From the NCBI GenBank assembly GCA_023565505.1, contig JAIMBI010000019.1, positions 1 through 64,000 of the forward strand: a DNA stretch of 64,000 bases, written 5' to 3'. Positions 27,877 through 35,593 of the stretch are shown in pieces. The DNA is from Actinomycetes bacterium. Lineage in GTDB: Bacteria > Bacillota > Sulfobacillia > Sulfobacillales > JAIMBI01. Every line of letters begins with the position of its first letter. Within the stretch, counting starts at the first letter, position 1. The notes under the pieces were generated by a model. That model worked only from the letters and a program-made list of their open reading frames with translations. It was not told the DNA's origin and did not search any database. The translations under genes were made by a program, and so were the position numbers.

Positions 27877-28311
27877 CCAGCCGCGTTCCTCGCCCCGCAG
27901 CAGATGCTGGGCAACGCCCTCCAGGCGGCCGGCTTCGGCTGGCGGCCGGTGCTGAACCTGGCCGCGGGCGCCGCCGTCAAGTGGGGGTTGACGTGGTGGT
28001 TGACCCCGTGGATCGGGGTCGGCGGAGCGGCCGTGGGCACCGGTGCGGCGGCCGCCCTCACCGCCTGGCTGAACTGGCGCGTGTGGTGCAGCCGTTTCGG
28101 GGTGCCGACGCCCAACCCGTGGGCGGAGGCCGCGGCCCCGCTTCTGGCCACACTGGTCCTGGCCGCGGCGGTCCGGGCCTACCTCGAGGTGGTCCGGCCG
28201 GTACCGGCGGTGGCGTTGTTCGGGGTCATCCTCGGCGCCCTGGTCTACGGGGGGACGGCGCTCGTCCTCGGCGAGGGGCGCTTCCTGCGTCAGCTGTGGC
28301 GGGACCGTTGA
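27871..28311 (+). pseudogene. C-terminal fragment of a SpoVB/YabM-like polysaccharide flippase
   Basis: The last ~145 residues of a MATE/MOP-superfamily flippase: MPAAFLAPQQMLGNALQAAG, RPVLNLAAGAAVKWGL, IGVGGAAVGTGAAAALTAWL and a final pair of helices. In SpoVB/YabM proteins this is the 'QGLLQALG.PV.N...G...K' part of the C-terminal bundle. The gene directly before mazG in endospore formers is yabM, which supports the call. The N-terminal two thirds are missing, replaced by the unrelated sequence to the left. Confidence 0.75.
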
Positions 28312-28412
28312 CCGCGGCGACCGGGCGGACGTGGCCAAGCGGCGCGGGCCTGCGGATAATAGAAGGCGCCCCCGGAGCTAGGCGGGGAGTTCGCACGACG
28401 GAGGCCGAACGC

Positions 28413-29255
28413 ATGGGGTGGGTTTGGGATGAGGCGCGGGACGGATTCTGGGTCGACGGCGCGTCCGGCGGGCAGGCCGTACGACGGGTCGTTGAAGCCG
28501 CCGGCGGGTGGTTTCCGCCGGACGCCCCGGTTGAAGTCCGGCACGACGGACGGGTGGAGCGATCTCGCTGGGATGCGCTCGAGGCCCACCCGCTTCCGGA
28601 GGGCGCTGCGGTCCGACTGCCCGGCAATCCCACCGGGGCGGGGCCCATACTTTATGTGATGGAGCGACTGCTCGGGGAGGACGGGTGTCCCTGGGACCGG
28701 GCCCAGACCTCCCGGTCGCTCGTGCCGTACCTGCTCGACGAAGCCTACGAGGCGGCCGCGGCGGTGCTGGACGAGGACTGGGACCTCCTCGGCGACGAGT
28801 TGGGCGATGTCCTGCTGCAGGTCGTGTTCCATGCCGCCCTGCAGTCCCGGGCCGGACGCTATGACTTCGCTGGCGTGGTCCGGCGCCAGGCGGCCAAGTT
28901 GGTCGGCCGGCACCCGCATGTGTTCGCCGGCGAGCAGGCCGACACCGGTGAAGCGGTGCGGCGGCGGTGGGAGGCTCTCAAGGCCGCCGAAGGACCGCGG
29001 CGCACGGGCGACGAGGCGGTCATGCCGGCGCTCTTGGCGGCCAGTCGTCGGGCCCGACGCGACGGGGTGCCGGACGCGGCGCTCACCCGGATGGTGCGGA
29101 CGGCGGTCGCCGAGGCCGGGGGTCAGGACGCCGAGCAACGACGGCAGGCGGTCGCCGCGGCGCTGTGGGGGGTTATCGCCCAGGCCCGGGAGTGGCATCT
29201 GGAACCCGAGTGGGTCCTGTGGGAGGCGCTGGAAACCGCGCAAAAACCCCGCTAA
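28413..29255 (+). CDS. mazG: MazG-family nucleoside triphosphate pyrophosphohydrolase
   Basis: 280 residues from ATG 28413, behind ACGGAGG. Residues ~90-200 are a MazG all-alpha NTP pyrophosphatase: GEDGCPWDRAQTSRSLVPYL, LLDEAYEAAAAV and the metal-binding DELGDVLLQVVFHA. MazG removes non-canonical or excess NTPs. Bacillus YabN carries an N-terminal tetrapyrrole-methylase domain; here the first ~75 residues are instead a short Trp-containing domain (WVWDEARDGFWVDG) I do not recognise. Position between yabM and HU matches the spore-former locus. Confidence 0.88.
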   Translation: MGWVWDEARDGFWVDGASGGQAVRRVVEAAGGWFPPDAPVEVRHDGRVERSRWDALEAHPLPEGAAVRLPGNPTGAGPILYVMERLLGEDGCPWDRAQTSRSLVPYLLDEAYEAAAAVLDEDWDLLGDELGDVLLQVVFHAALQSRAGRYDFAGVVRRQAAKLVGRHPHVFAGEQADTGEAVRRRWEALKAAEGPRRTGDEAVMPALLAASRRARRDGVPDAALTRMVRTAVAEAGGQDAEQRRQAVAAALWGVIAQAREWHLEPEWVLWEALETAQKPR

Positions 29256-29382
29256 ACGCTTATGCCAAAAGGAATTCCGGATATACTGGAGAATAGTGGT
29301 GGGCCAGGAGCAATCCTCCACGCGCTCACCGTGGGATGTTTCGCAAGCCTGTCGCCTACTAATCCATCTAAGGAGGGTTCGG

Positions 29383-29658
29383 ATGAACAAGGCGGAACTG
29401 GTGGCCGAAGTGGCCGAACGGGCTGGGCTGACCAAGCGTGACGCCGAGCGGGCCGTCAATGCCCTGGTGGAGTCCATCGAGGGGGCCTTGACGAAAGGGG
29501 ATCGGGTGTCGCTGGTCGGCTTCGGCACGTTCGAAGTTCGCAGTCGCGCCCCCCGGAGCGGGCGGAACCCTCGGACCGGCGAGTCGCTTCAGATCAAGGC
29601 CAGCCGGGTGCCTGCGTTCAAGGCGGGGAAGGCGTTGAAGGAATCCGTTTCAAAGTAG
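29383..29658 (+). CDS. hup: HU-family nucleoid-associated DNA-binding protein
   Basis: 91 residues. MNKAELVAEVAERAGLTKRD, GDRVSLVGFGTFEVRSRAPR and the DNA-wrapping arm GRNPRTGESLQIKASRVPAF are canonical HU. The protein compacts DNA and bends it non-specifically. ATG 29383 follows a strong AAGGAGG. The HU gene sits between mazG and the S4 gene as in many clostridia. Confidence 0.96.
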   Translation: MNKAELVAEVAERAGLTKRDAERAVNALVESIEGALTKGDRVSLVGFGTFEVRSRAPRSGRNPRTGESLQIKASRVPAFKAGKALKESVSK

Positions 29659-29674
29659 CGCCAAAGGTTTTGGG

Positions 29675-29700
29675 CAAACCAGGTCGACCGGCCTGGTTTG
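29675..29700 (+). terminator. Hairpin after the HU gene
   Basis: CAAACCAGG and CCTGGTTTG form a perfect 9-bp stem around an 8-base loop, 16 bases after the HU stop. The following TTGCTGG is only weakly T-rich, so it is a moderate terminator candidate. Confidence 0.5.
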
Positions 29701-29760
29701 TTGCTGGTGCGGCCCAGGTGACCCAAGACCCGGCACGGCGGGGTGTCGAGCACGGACGCG

Positions 29761-30045
29761 ATGCGCCTGGACAAGTTCCTCAAGGTCAGTCGGCTGATCA
29801 AGCGCCGCACGGTCGCCAAGGCGGTGGTCGAGGGCGGACGGGTACGCGTCAACGGGCGAGAGGCCAAGCCGGCGACCCCGGTGACGGTGGGGGACCGAAT
29901 TGAGATCGACACCCCGTGGGGCTTGTCGGTGGTCGTGGTGGAACGCCTGAAGGAGACCGTGCCGGCCAAGGAGGCCCCGACCCTCTACCGGGTGGAACGC
30001 TGGGCGAGTCCGCGGGATGCGGGGGAGGACGAGGACGGGTCGTGA
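29761..30045 (+). CDS. rqcP: S4-domain ribosome quality-control factor RqcP (YabO)
   Basis: 94 residues beginning MRLDKFLKVSRLIKRRTVAK, the exact start pattern of RqcP, followed by GGRVRVNGREAKPATPVTVG. RqcP works with RqcH on stalled 50S subunits to add C-terminal alanine tails. An in-frame GTG at 29743 would add six residues. No strong ribosome site is visible for either. It is the yabO slot next to yabP/yabQ. Confidence 0.92.
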   Translation: MRLDKFLKVSRLIKRRTVAKAVVEGGRVRVNGREAKPATPVTVGDRIEIDTPWGLSVVVVERLKETVPAKEAPTLYRVERWASPRDAGEDEDGS

Positions 30046-30084
30046 TCCCAGGCCGGGATCCTCCCAGCCGTCGGTTGTCGCCGC

Positions 30085-30140
30085 GGGGTCGGTCGCGCAG
30101 GAGTGTGTGTCCTGCGGGACCGGCCCCGCGGCGGCTTTTT
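30085..30140 (+). terminator. Strong intrinsic terminator before yabP
   Basis: GGGGTCGGTC (30085) pairs with GACCGGCCCC (30118-30127) and, inside it, GCAGGA pairs with TCCTGC around GTGTGTG, making a long nearly unbroken stem. A TTTTT run follows at 30136-30140. It separates rqcP from the sporulation genes yabP-yabQ and would let them be expressed separately. Confidence 0.65.
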
Positions 30141-30265
30141 CACCCAGGCGGGGCCGGACTTTTCCCAGTACGGCGCGCATAGCCTAGAAACGGCCGGTGT
30201 CCGCGAAGCGGCCGTCGCCGGACGGGCCGCGCCGGGCGAGGGCGGCCGGAAGGCAGGAAACCCCT

Positions 30266-30538
30266 ATGGACGAGACGCCGCGTACCCATCGTCTTGAGCT
30301 TCAGGCCCGCCGCACGCTCTCGGTTCACGGTGTCAAACACGTCGACCGGTTCGACGACGACACCATCGTCCTGGTCACGGAGATGGGGCCGCTCACCATC
30401 CGGGGGCGGAACCTCCGCATCCACCACCTGGACCTCGACCGAGGCGAGTTCGCCGCCGAGGGGGAGATCGACGCGTTGACCTACACCCAGCGGACCCATC
30501 CTGGCGGCCGGCATCCGTTGCAGCGGCTGTGGCGGTGA
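30266..30538 (+). CDS. yabP: Sporulation protein YabP
   Basis: 90 residues. RLELQARRTLSVHGVKHVDR, FDDDTIVLVTEMGPLTIRG and LRIHHLDLDRGEFAAEGEID match the YabP family throughout. YabP is a spore-coat/cortex-related protein needed for sporulation in Bacillus and found only in endospore formers. ATG 30266 is preceded by AGGCAGG. It is followed by yabQ with a GTGA overlap. Confidence 0.93.
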   Translation: MDETPRTHRLELQARRTLSVHGVKHVDRFDDDTIVLVTEMGPLTIRGRNLRIHHLDLDRGEFAAEGEIDALTYTQRTHPGGRHPLQRLWR

Positions 30539-30987
30539 CCACCGGCACCGGCGCCGCCTTATGGTCTTTCGCGGTCATGGTCCTGGGCGGCATGGGCGTC
30601 GGGGCCCTGGCCACCCTCTACGGGAGTGCCCGGACCGCGGTGCGTTGGGGTCCCCTGAGCGGCGGGTTCGGCGATGTGTTGTGGTTCGTGCCGGCGACCG
30701 GGATCTTCCTGGCATCTCTCGCCCTGGCGACCTGGGGCGAGCTTCGCCTGTGGGCGATCGTCGCGGCGGCGGTCGGATTCGGCTTGTGGATGGGGCTCGC
30801 CCATCCTGTGGTGGGATGGGTGGCCACGGCGGCGTGCCGGGTGGGGGCCTGGGCGACCGATCGGCTCACCCGTCCGGGCCGTTGGGCCGCGCGGCATCTG
30901 GTGCGCGGCGCGGCGCACGGCGTCCAAGGCGTCCGGGCGCTGGCGGGGCGGCTCGTCCGAATTGACAGAGGCCGGTTCCGGCGGTAA
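30535..30987 (+). CDS. yabQ: Spore cortex biosynthesis membrane protein YabQ
   Basis: 150 residues from GTG 30535 (an in-frame GTG at 30529 is also possible). Four hydrophobic segments are visible, the first covering ALWSFAVMVLGGMGVGALAT and the others in FGDVLWFVPATGIFLASLAL and LWAIVAAAVGFGLWMGLA. The tail is long and basic. The profile and position directly behind yabP identify YabQ, which is required for cortex formation in Bacillus. Sequence conservation in this family is low, so the call leans on context. Confidence 0.82.
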   Translation: MTTGTGAALWSFAVMVLGGMGVGALATLYGSARTAVRWGPLSGGFGDVLWFVPATGIFLASLALATWGELRLWAIVAAAVGFGLWMGLAHPVVGWVATAACRVGAWATDRLTRPGRWAARHLVRGAAHGVQGVRALAGRLVRIDRGRFRR

Positions 30988-31019
30988 GATGCGGGCACAT
31001 ACCCAATGATGTACTAAGG

Positions 31020-31051
31020 TTGTACACAAAATGTACACAGTCTGTGGATAA
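31020..31051. promoter_or_regulatory. Cluster of three DnaA boxes
   Basis: TTGTACACA (31020-31028), ATGTACACA (31031-31039) and TGTGGATAA (31043-31051) are packed within 32 bases directly ahead of the small HTH gene at 31063. The last is a perfect consensus box on the minus strand, the first two are close variants in direct orientation. The site is far too small to be an origin, so it looks like a DnaA-controlled promoter. Confidence 0.65.
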
Positions 31052-31062
31052 GTGGAGTGGTC

Positions 31063-31311
31063 ATGCAGCTCGAGATCCGGGGCTTGGAGCGTCTGTCGCA
31101 CCGCGAGCGCCAGGTCGTGGCCCTGAAGGAGACCGGCGCCAGCAACGACGAAGTGGCCCGACGCCTGGGCTTGGCCCCGGCTACGGTCGCCACGCTGTTC
31201 AATCGGGCGCGGGCCAAGGGGTACCAAGTAGTCCTGGTGATCTCGGGCGATCCGCTCGGCGTCTGGGGAGAGGCGGGTGACGCACACGGCGACGTCGAAT
31301 CCACCGAATAG
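31063..31311 (+). CDS. Small sigma-70 region-4-like HTH protein
   Basis: 82 residues from ATG 31063. LSHRERQVVALKETGASNDE and VARRLGLAPATVATLFNRAR are a region-4/LuxR-type helix-turn-helix; the rest is a short strand segment (GYQVVLVISGDPLG) and an acidic tail. There is no region 2, so it is not a complete sigma factor. It overlaps divIC by 35 bases and has DnaA boxes just upstream, suggesting a regulator tied to replication and division. I do not know a named equivalent at this position. Confidence 0.65.
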   Translation: MQLEIRGLERLSHRERQVVALKETGASNDEVARRLGLAPATVATLFNRARAKGYQVVLVISGDPLGVWGEAGDAHGDVESTE

Positions 31312-31615
31312 TGCCGCAGCCGTCCTGGGGACGCCGCTTCCCGCGGAGCGGCCGCGCCGACGCTGGCGCGTCCGCTGGAGGCGGCTGCTCTTCGTCGCCG
31401 CGCTGACCTACGTCGGGGCCGGAGCCGCGTTTTCGGCGGTGCGGGGATGGGAACTGTACCGCCAGGAGCAGGCCCTGCAGGCTCGGATCGCGGCGGTGGA
31501 GGCGCAGAATCGGGTCCTGCAGCAGGACGTCCGGGCGCTCCGGAATCCCGTCACGCTCAAGGCCATGCTGCAGGGGAAGCGTCCGTTGCCCAACGCGACC
31601 GTGCCCAATCCTTAA
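31277..31615 (+). CDS. divIC: Septum formation initiator DivIC/FtsB
   Basis: 112 residues. A basic N-terminus precedes one membrane helix (LLFVAALTYVGAGAAFSAV), then a coiled coil (RQEQALQARIAAVEAQNRVL) and the short conserved ending VRALRNPVTLKAML. This bitopic protein bridges early and late divisome proteins together with FtsL and DivIB. GTG 31277 is the only sensible start. The gene lies in the usual yabQ-divIC-yabR order. Confidence 0.9.
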   Translation: MTHTATSNPPNSAAAVLGTPLPAERPRRRWRVRWRRLLFVAALTYVGAGAAFSAVRGWELYRQEQALQARIAAVEAQNRVLQQDVRALRNPVTLKAMLQGKRPLPNATVPNP

Positions 31616-31661
31616 CCGCACTTTTCCATGGAAAATTACGGTTATTGATGCCCCGGCTCCG

Positions 31662-31690
31662 TTGACAGCGGGGGCGCCTCTGAATATAAT
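31662..31690 (+). promoter_or_regulatory. Consensus sigma-A promoter of the S1-domain gene
   Basis: TTGACA at 31662-31667 and TATAAT at 31685-31690 with exactly 17 bases between them: a perfect vegetative promoter. It is followed by GGAGGT and the ATG at 31718, so this gene should be highly expressed in growing cells. Confidence 0.93.
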
Positions 31691-31717
31691 GACATCACTT
31701 GTGAAACACTGGAGGTC

Positions 31718-32137
31718 ATGCCGGCGCCTATGTCATCGTCCAGCCCCGACGCAGTCGTCGAAGTGGGTCAGATTCTCGAAGGAACAGTCACCGGGATTAC
31801 GCATTTCGGCGCCTTCGTCGCGTTGCCGAACGGCAAGACCGGGCTGGTGCACATCTCCGAGGTCGCCGACACCTACGTCCGGGACATCAACGACTTTGTC
31901 CACGAGAACGACACGGTCAAAGTCAAGGTGTTGTCCATGGACGACCGGGGGAAGATCGCTCTGTCGATCCGGCAGGCCCAACCGCGTCCGCAGGGGGCGC
32001 CTTATCCGCCCCGGGGACGCCGGGGGGGACGGGGACCGGCCAGCTTCGAGGATAAACTGGCCCGGTTCATGAAGGACAGCGAGGATCGGCTGGGGGATCT
32101 CCGCCGGCAGAAGGAAGGCCGACGGGGGGGCCGGTAA
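31718..32137 (+). CDS. S1-domain RNA-binding protein (YabR-like)
   Basis: 139 residues. One S1 fold is complete: VGQILEGTVTGITHFGAFVA, GKTGLVHISEVADTYVRDIN and VKVKVLSMDDRGKIALSIRQ. The Arg/Gly/Pro-rich tail ends with a basic helix. The protein occupies the YabR position between divIC and spoIIE. S1-domain proteins of this size bind RNA, and the related CvfD/YabR proteins act as ribosome-associated regulators. It has its own consensus promoter. Confidence 0.9.
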   Translation: MPAPMSSSSPDAVVEVGQILEGTVTGITHFGAFVALPNGKTGLVHISEVADTYVRDINDFVHENDTVKVKVLSMDDRGKIALSIRQAQPRPQGAPYPPRGRRGGRGPASFEDKLARFMKDSEDRLGDLRRQKEGRRGGR

Positions 32138-32148
32138 CCTCCGGACAT

Positions 32149-32235
32149 GCCGGGATGGCGGAATCGGCAGACGCAGGGGACTTAAAATCCCCCGAACGGA
32201 AGTTCGTGCGGGTTCGAGTCCCGCTCCCGGCACCA
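32149..32235 (+). tRNA. tRNA-Leu (anticodon TAA)
   Basis: GCCGGGA at the 5' end pairs with TCCCGGC at the 3' end, followed by discriminator A and an encoded CCA. The anticodon stem GGGGA/TCCCC frames the loop CTTAAAA with anticodon TAA. A long variable arm (CGAACGGAAGTTCG hairpin) marks it as a class II leucine tRNA, and the T arm GCGGGTTCGAGTCCCGC is canonical. Confidence 0.97.
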
Positions 32236-32255
32236 CGATATATTTCCCGCCAAAG

Positions 32256-32280
32256 ACCGGGCCTAAAGGCGCGGTTTTTT
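32256..32280 (+). terminator. Intrinsic terminator after tRNA-Leu
   Basis: ACCGGGCC and GGCGCGGT form a stem with one internal mismatch around a TAAA loop, followed by TTTTTT. It begins 21 bases after the tRNA CCA end. Confidence 0.75.
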
Positions 32281-32359
32281 GCTGCGTCTTTCGCCTCCGC
32301 AGTGGACCGCGGGGAGGGAGACGCCGAGTCCGGCAAGGAGAGGAACGATCGGCACGCCC

Positions 32360-33043
32360 ATGCCCACGGTCGGCTTTGACTTCGACGACACACTGGTGGC
32401 CAACCCGTACGGCCGCCTGTTCTACCGACCCTGGGTCACGGCGCGGGAGCTCGAGGCGGGTGTCGAGCCGGGCACGTATCTCCGGAAGATCGCGGAGATC
32501 GGGCGGCGCTACTGGCGTCGGGGTCAGTGGCGGCGGGCATTCGACTGGCCGGCCATCGCGCGGGAGGAACTGGGGTTCGTCATTCCCGACCCGCCGGCCC
32601 CGGATCCGGACGAGGTGGCGGCACTGGTCCGGCCCGGCGCCCGCGACGTCCTCGGATTCCTGCTGGAACGGGGCATCCAGCTCGCGCTGGTCACCAACGG
32701 CATGACCGCGTTCCAGATCCCGTATCTGCAGGCGCTCGGGTGGGATCGGCTGTTCCGCCACGTGGTGACCCCCGACCGGGTCGGCACGGCCAAGCCGGAT
32801 CCCCGGATGTTTTGGGCGGTCGAGGACCTCGTCCTGTTCGTGGGCGACCGCCCGTGGCACGACACCCTGGGCGCCAAGCGTGCCGGGGTCCCGGCCGTGA
32901 TGGTCGGCCCCGGACCGGTGCGGGAGGACCGGCACGATCCCTTCGGCCGGGCGGTGTCCCCGGATTTTCGCGTGGACGACCTCTACGGTCTCCTGGACCT
33001 GTTCCGTACCCGACCGGCGGCTTTCCCCTGGCTCGCCCGCTAG
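32360..33043 (+). CDS. HAD-superfamily hydrolase
   Basis: 227 residues from ATG 32360. Motif I is FDFDDTLV (nucleophile Asp7, acid Asp9), motif II the Thr in LALVTNGM, motif III the Lys in GTAKPDPRMF, and motif IV FVGDRPWHDTLGAKRAGVP. These define a phosphatase-type HAD enzyme with an alpha-helical cap (residues ~20-85). The substrate is unknown; the closest functional class would be small phosphometabolite phosphatases. The ribosome site is distant, so the start is approximate. Confidence 0.82.
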   Translation: MPTVGFDFDDTLVANPYGRLFYRPWVTARELEAGVEPGTYLRKIAEIGRRYWRRGQWRRAFDWPAIAREELGFVIPDPPAPDPDEVAALVRPGARDVLGFLLERGIQLALVTNGMTAFQIPYLQALGWDRLFRHVVTPDRVGTAKPDPRMFWAVEDLVLFVGDRPWHDTLGAKRAGVPAVMVGPGPVREDRHDPFGRAVSPDFRVDDLYGLLDLFRTRPAAFPWLAR

Positions 33044-33143
33044 CGGCCGCCCGGGTCGCGGTTCCTCGGCCACGCGGCGCGGCGGCCCTGGGGGGTTGGG
33101 CGCCGCCGGCCCACGGCCTCCGTCCGATGTCCGCTTCGGGCGC

Positions 33144-34736
33144 CTAGAGCGTGCCCAACAAGATGCGGCCGAGTCCGGCGACCCGTTGGCCGAGGAGGGC
33201 GAGATCGTCGAGCAGCTCGAGCAGGGCCGCCAGCGCGGCGGTGTTGAGCCGGTGCGCCGCCGCCAGAATCTCGTAGCGCACGGCCTCTTCTTCCCGCACC
33301 CGTTCGGGGTGGTCCTGGACCACGGCCCGTGCGCCGGCCCGGTCCCGGTCGGCCATGGCCGTCACGACCCGGCCGTAGTCCCGGGCCAGGTGCCGGATGA
33401 AGTCGTCCAGTCGGCGGAATAGCCCGGGGTCCCAGGTGAACTCGCGTTGGGCCAGCTTCTCCGCCGTCTCGCCGACCTTCACCAGGGTGTCGGAAACATG
33501 TTCGAGGTGGTTGGCCAGGGACATCACGAGGAACTGGGCTTCGACCTCCTCGTCTGTGCGCCGGCCACGGTTGAGCCGTGCCAGATAGGCGTGGAGGGCG
33601 AGATGCAGGAGGTCGACGTCGGTTTCGGCCTCGGCCAGCGCCCGGCGGTCCGCGTCGGAGGGTCCCGCGACCAGGACCGGCAGGCGTGAGATCATCTCGG
33701 TCTCGATGATGCGGGCCAGCCGGACGACTTCGAGCCAGCTCTGGGCCAGTGCCTCCGACGGGCGACTCAGCAGAGAGGGGTCCAACAGGCGGCTGGCGGC
33801 CTTGGGTTCGGGATCGGGCAGCCACCGTTCCACGCGGGCGGCCAGGGGGCCGGCGAGGGGCAGGAAGACCAGTCCGTTGACCAGGTTGAAGAGGGTGTGG
33901 CCGTCCGCGAGCAGGCGGCCGGCATTCGGTTCGAGCGCCGCCAACAGGGCCGTGACCGGACGGACGAGAGCCAACGCGGCGAGTGCGCCGGCGCTCTTCA
34001 TCACGACGTAGGCCAACGCCGTCCGCCGCGCGGCCCGCGTGCCCATCAGGGCGGCGTAGACCGAGGGGGCGGTCGACCCCACGTTGGCCCCCAGGACCAT
34101 TTCGAGTCCCGTGAGGGGGCTGATGGCGCCGTGCAAGGCGAAGGAAATCACCAGGGCGATGGTCGTCGCCGAGTTCTGGAGGACGGCCGTGAAGACCAGC
34201 GCGGCCGCGAAGGGGAGGAGCGGCACATGCGCCAAGACCAGGAAGGCGGCGGCGGCCGCGGGCTGGGCGACGATGGCCGGCGCCGCCCCGACCATCACCA
34301 TCATGCCGTAGAAGATGAAGCCGAATCCCAGGACCAGCGGTCCCGCCGGCGACGTTGCGCCCCGGACACGTTCGGCGAACAGGATGGCGGCCCCGAGGAA
34401 CAGGATGACGGGAGCGAACCGGGTGATGTGGAAGGAGACCAGCTGGACGGTGAGCGTGGTGCCGACCGCTGCGCCGAGGATCACCTGCAGGGCACGCCGG
34501 AGGGGGACGAGGCCGGCGTTGACGAAGCCGACCGCGAGTACCGTGACGGCGCTCGACGAGCCGGCGAGCAGCGTCGCGGCGAGCCCGAAAAGCCCCGCCG
34601 ACCAGGCATGACGCGTGGCGAGGAGGATCCCCTGCTTCAGTGATCCGCTCGTCAGGCGCGCGAGGGCCTCCGTCGTCAGCGTCAGGCCGTAGGCGAACAG
34701 GGCCATCCCGCCCAGCAGCGACAACCATACGGTCAT
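33144..34736 (-). CDS. Na+/phosphate symporter family (NptA-like) with PhoU-like tail
   Basis: 530 residues. The N-terminal ~310 residues are membrane-spanning with two inverted repeats typical of Na/Pi cotransporters: LAGSSSAVTVLAVGFVNAGL and LGANVGSTAPSVYAALMGTR. The C-terminal ~200 residues are helical and PhoU-like (LNHLEHVSDTLVKVGETAEK-type pattern). Such proteins import phosphate, or in some bacteria export it. ATG 34736. It is followed upstream by a separate phoU gene on the same strand, suggesting joint phosphate control. Confidence 0.87.
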   Translation of the reverse strand: MTVWLSLLGGMALFAYGLTLTTEALARLTSGSLKQGILLATRHAWSAGLFGLAATLLAGSSSAVTVLAVGFVNAGLVPLRRALQVILGAAVGTTLTVQLVSFHITRFAPVILFLGAAILFAERVRGATSPAGPLVLGFGFIFYGMMVMVGAAPAIVAQPAAAAAFLVLAHVPLLPFAAALVFTAVLQNSATTIALVISFALHGAISPLTGLEMVLGANVGSTAPSVYAALMGTRAARRTALAYVVMKSAGALAALALVRPVTALLAALEPNAGRLLADGHTLFNLVNGLVFLPLAGPLAARVERWLPDPEPKAASRLLDPSLLSRPSEALAQSWLEVVRLARIIETEMISRLPVLVAGPSDADRRALAEAETDVDLLHLALHAYLARLNRGRRTDEEVEAQFLVMSLANHLEHVSDTLVKVGETAEKLAQREFTWDPGLFRRLDDFIRHLARDYGRVVTAMADRDRAGARAVVQDHPERVREEEAVRYEILAAAHRLNTAALAALLELLDDLALLGQRVAGLGRILLGTL

Positions 34737-34767
34737 GGGTCAGCCCGCCCGGACCCGGCGGTCGGAC

Positions 34768-35454
34768 CTATCCCTCATGCGGATCCGGGGTCGCCGGCTG
34801 GTGAAACGGTCGGCCGCGTCCTTCCACGGTGAACACGGTCGTCTCGGCGATGTTGACGGCGTGGTCCCCGACGCGCTCCAGATACCGGGCGACCAACAAC
34901 AGCTCGGCGGCGGGACGGACTGCCCGCGGCTCGCGTTCCATAAGGCGGACGAGATCGTCCCGCACGTCGGCGTACAGTCGGTCGACCGCCTCGTCCTCCG
35001 CGTTGACCGCGCCGGCGCGGGAGAGGTCCTCCGACTCCACGGTCGCCAGGGCCTCGTGCACCATCCGCCGGGCCAACCGGCCCAACCGCGTCAGGTCGCC
35101 GAACGGTACCAGCCGCGGGAGGCCGGCGAGTACGCCGGCGCTGTCGGCGATGTCGCAACTGTAATCGGCGATCCGCTCGAGGTCCCGGCCGACCCGCAGG
35201 ATGGCCGCCAGACGGCGGAGGTCGCGCTGCCGCGGTTGCTGCCAGGAGATGAGTTCGAGCACGTCGGCCTCGATGGCCGTGTCCTCGGCGTCGACGTAGT
35301 CGTCACGCTCGCGGACCGACGCGGCGAGCACGGCATCCGTCGCCTCCAGGGCGATCAGAGCCTGGTGGAGCATGTGCTCGACTTCCCGGCCGAGGTCCAC
35401 CGTGCGGCGGACCAGCGAGGCGAGCGCCCGGTCGTACGCGCTGACGAAGGCCAC
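34768..35454 (-). CDS. phoU: PhoU-family phosphate regulator
   Basis: 228 residues forming two PhoU three-helix bundles. The metal-binding E/D-rich motifs are in ERIADYSCDIADSAG and LERVGDHAVNIAETTVF. PhoU couples phosphate transport to signalling through PhoR in bacteria with Pst systems; here it probably serves the adjacent NptA-like transporter. GTG 35454 follows a GGGAGG site and gives the full family N-terminus. Confidence 0.92.
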   Translation of the reverse strand: MAFVSAYDRALASLVRRTVDLGREVEHMLHQALIALEATDAVLAASVRERDDYVDAEDTAIEADVLELISWQQPRQRDLRRLAAILRVGRDLERIADYSCDIADSAGVLAGLPRLVPFGDLTRLGRLARRMVHEALATVESEDLSRAGAVNAEDEAVDRLYADVRDDLVRLMEREPRAVRPAAELLLVARYLERVGDHAVNIAETTVFTVEGRGRPFHQPATPDPHEG

Positions 35455-35490
35455 GCGGCCCGCCTCCCCCCGCTCGCTCGTGATGGCGCC

Positions 35491-35496
35491 ATTATA
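35491..35496 (-). promoter_or_regulatory. -10 element upstream of phoU
   Basis: On the minus strand TATAAT lies 37 bases ahead of the phoU start. The -35 region is not recognisable, so the promoter assignment is tentative. Confidence 0.4.
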
Positions 35497-35593
35497 CTAC
35501 GGCGTCGGGGCCGGTTCCGGACCGGGGGACACGGAGGGCCGTCGCGCCGCCGAGCGGTGCCGGACGCCCGCCGTCCGGACCGACGGGTCCGAC

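Noticed and set aside
27535-28311. A single 258-residue plus-strand gene spanning the junction
   Set aside because: The part left of ~27,868 is antisense to the glycosyltransferase fragment and has no similarity to flippases.
27451-28338. A single 295-residue minus-strand gene spanning the junction
   Set aside because: The part right of ~27,864 is antisense to the clear SpoVB-like C-terminus and is low-complexity; only the left part has membrane-protein similarity.
29259-29287. Promoter ahead of the HU gene (TATACT at 29,282)
   Set aside because: The -35 region is too poor for a confident call.
31020-31051. TGTACA repeats as an operator of an unknown repressor
   Set aside because: The nearby perfect TGTGGATAA and the 9-mer fit make DnaA boxes the better reading.
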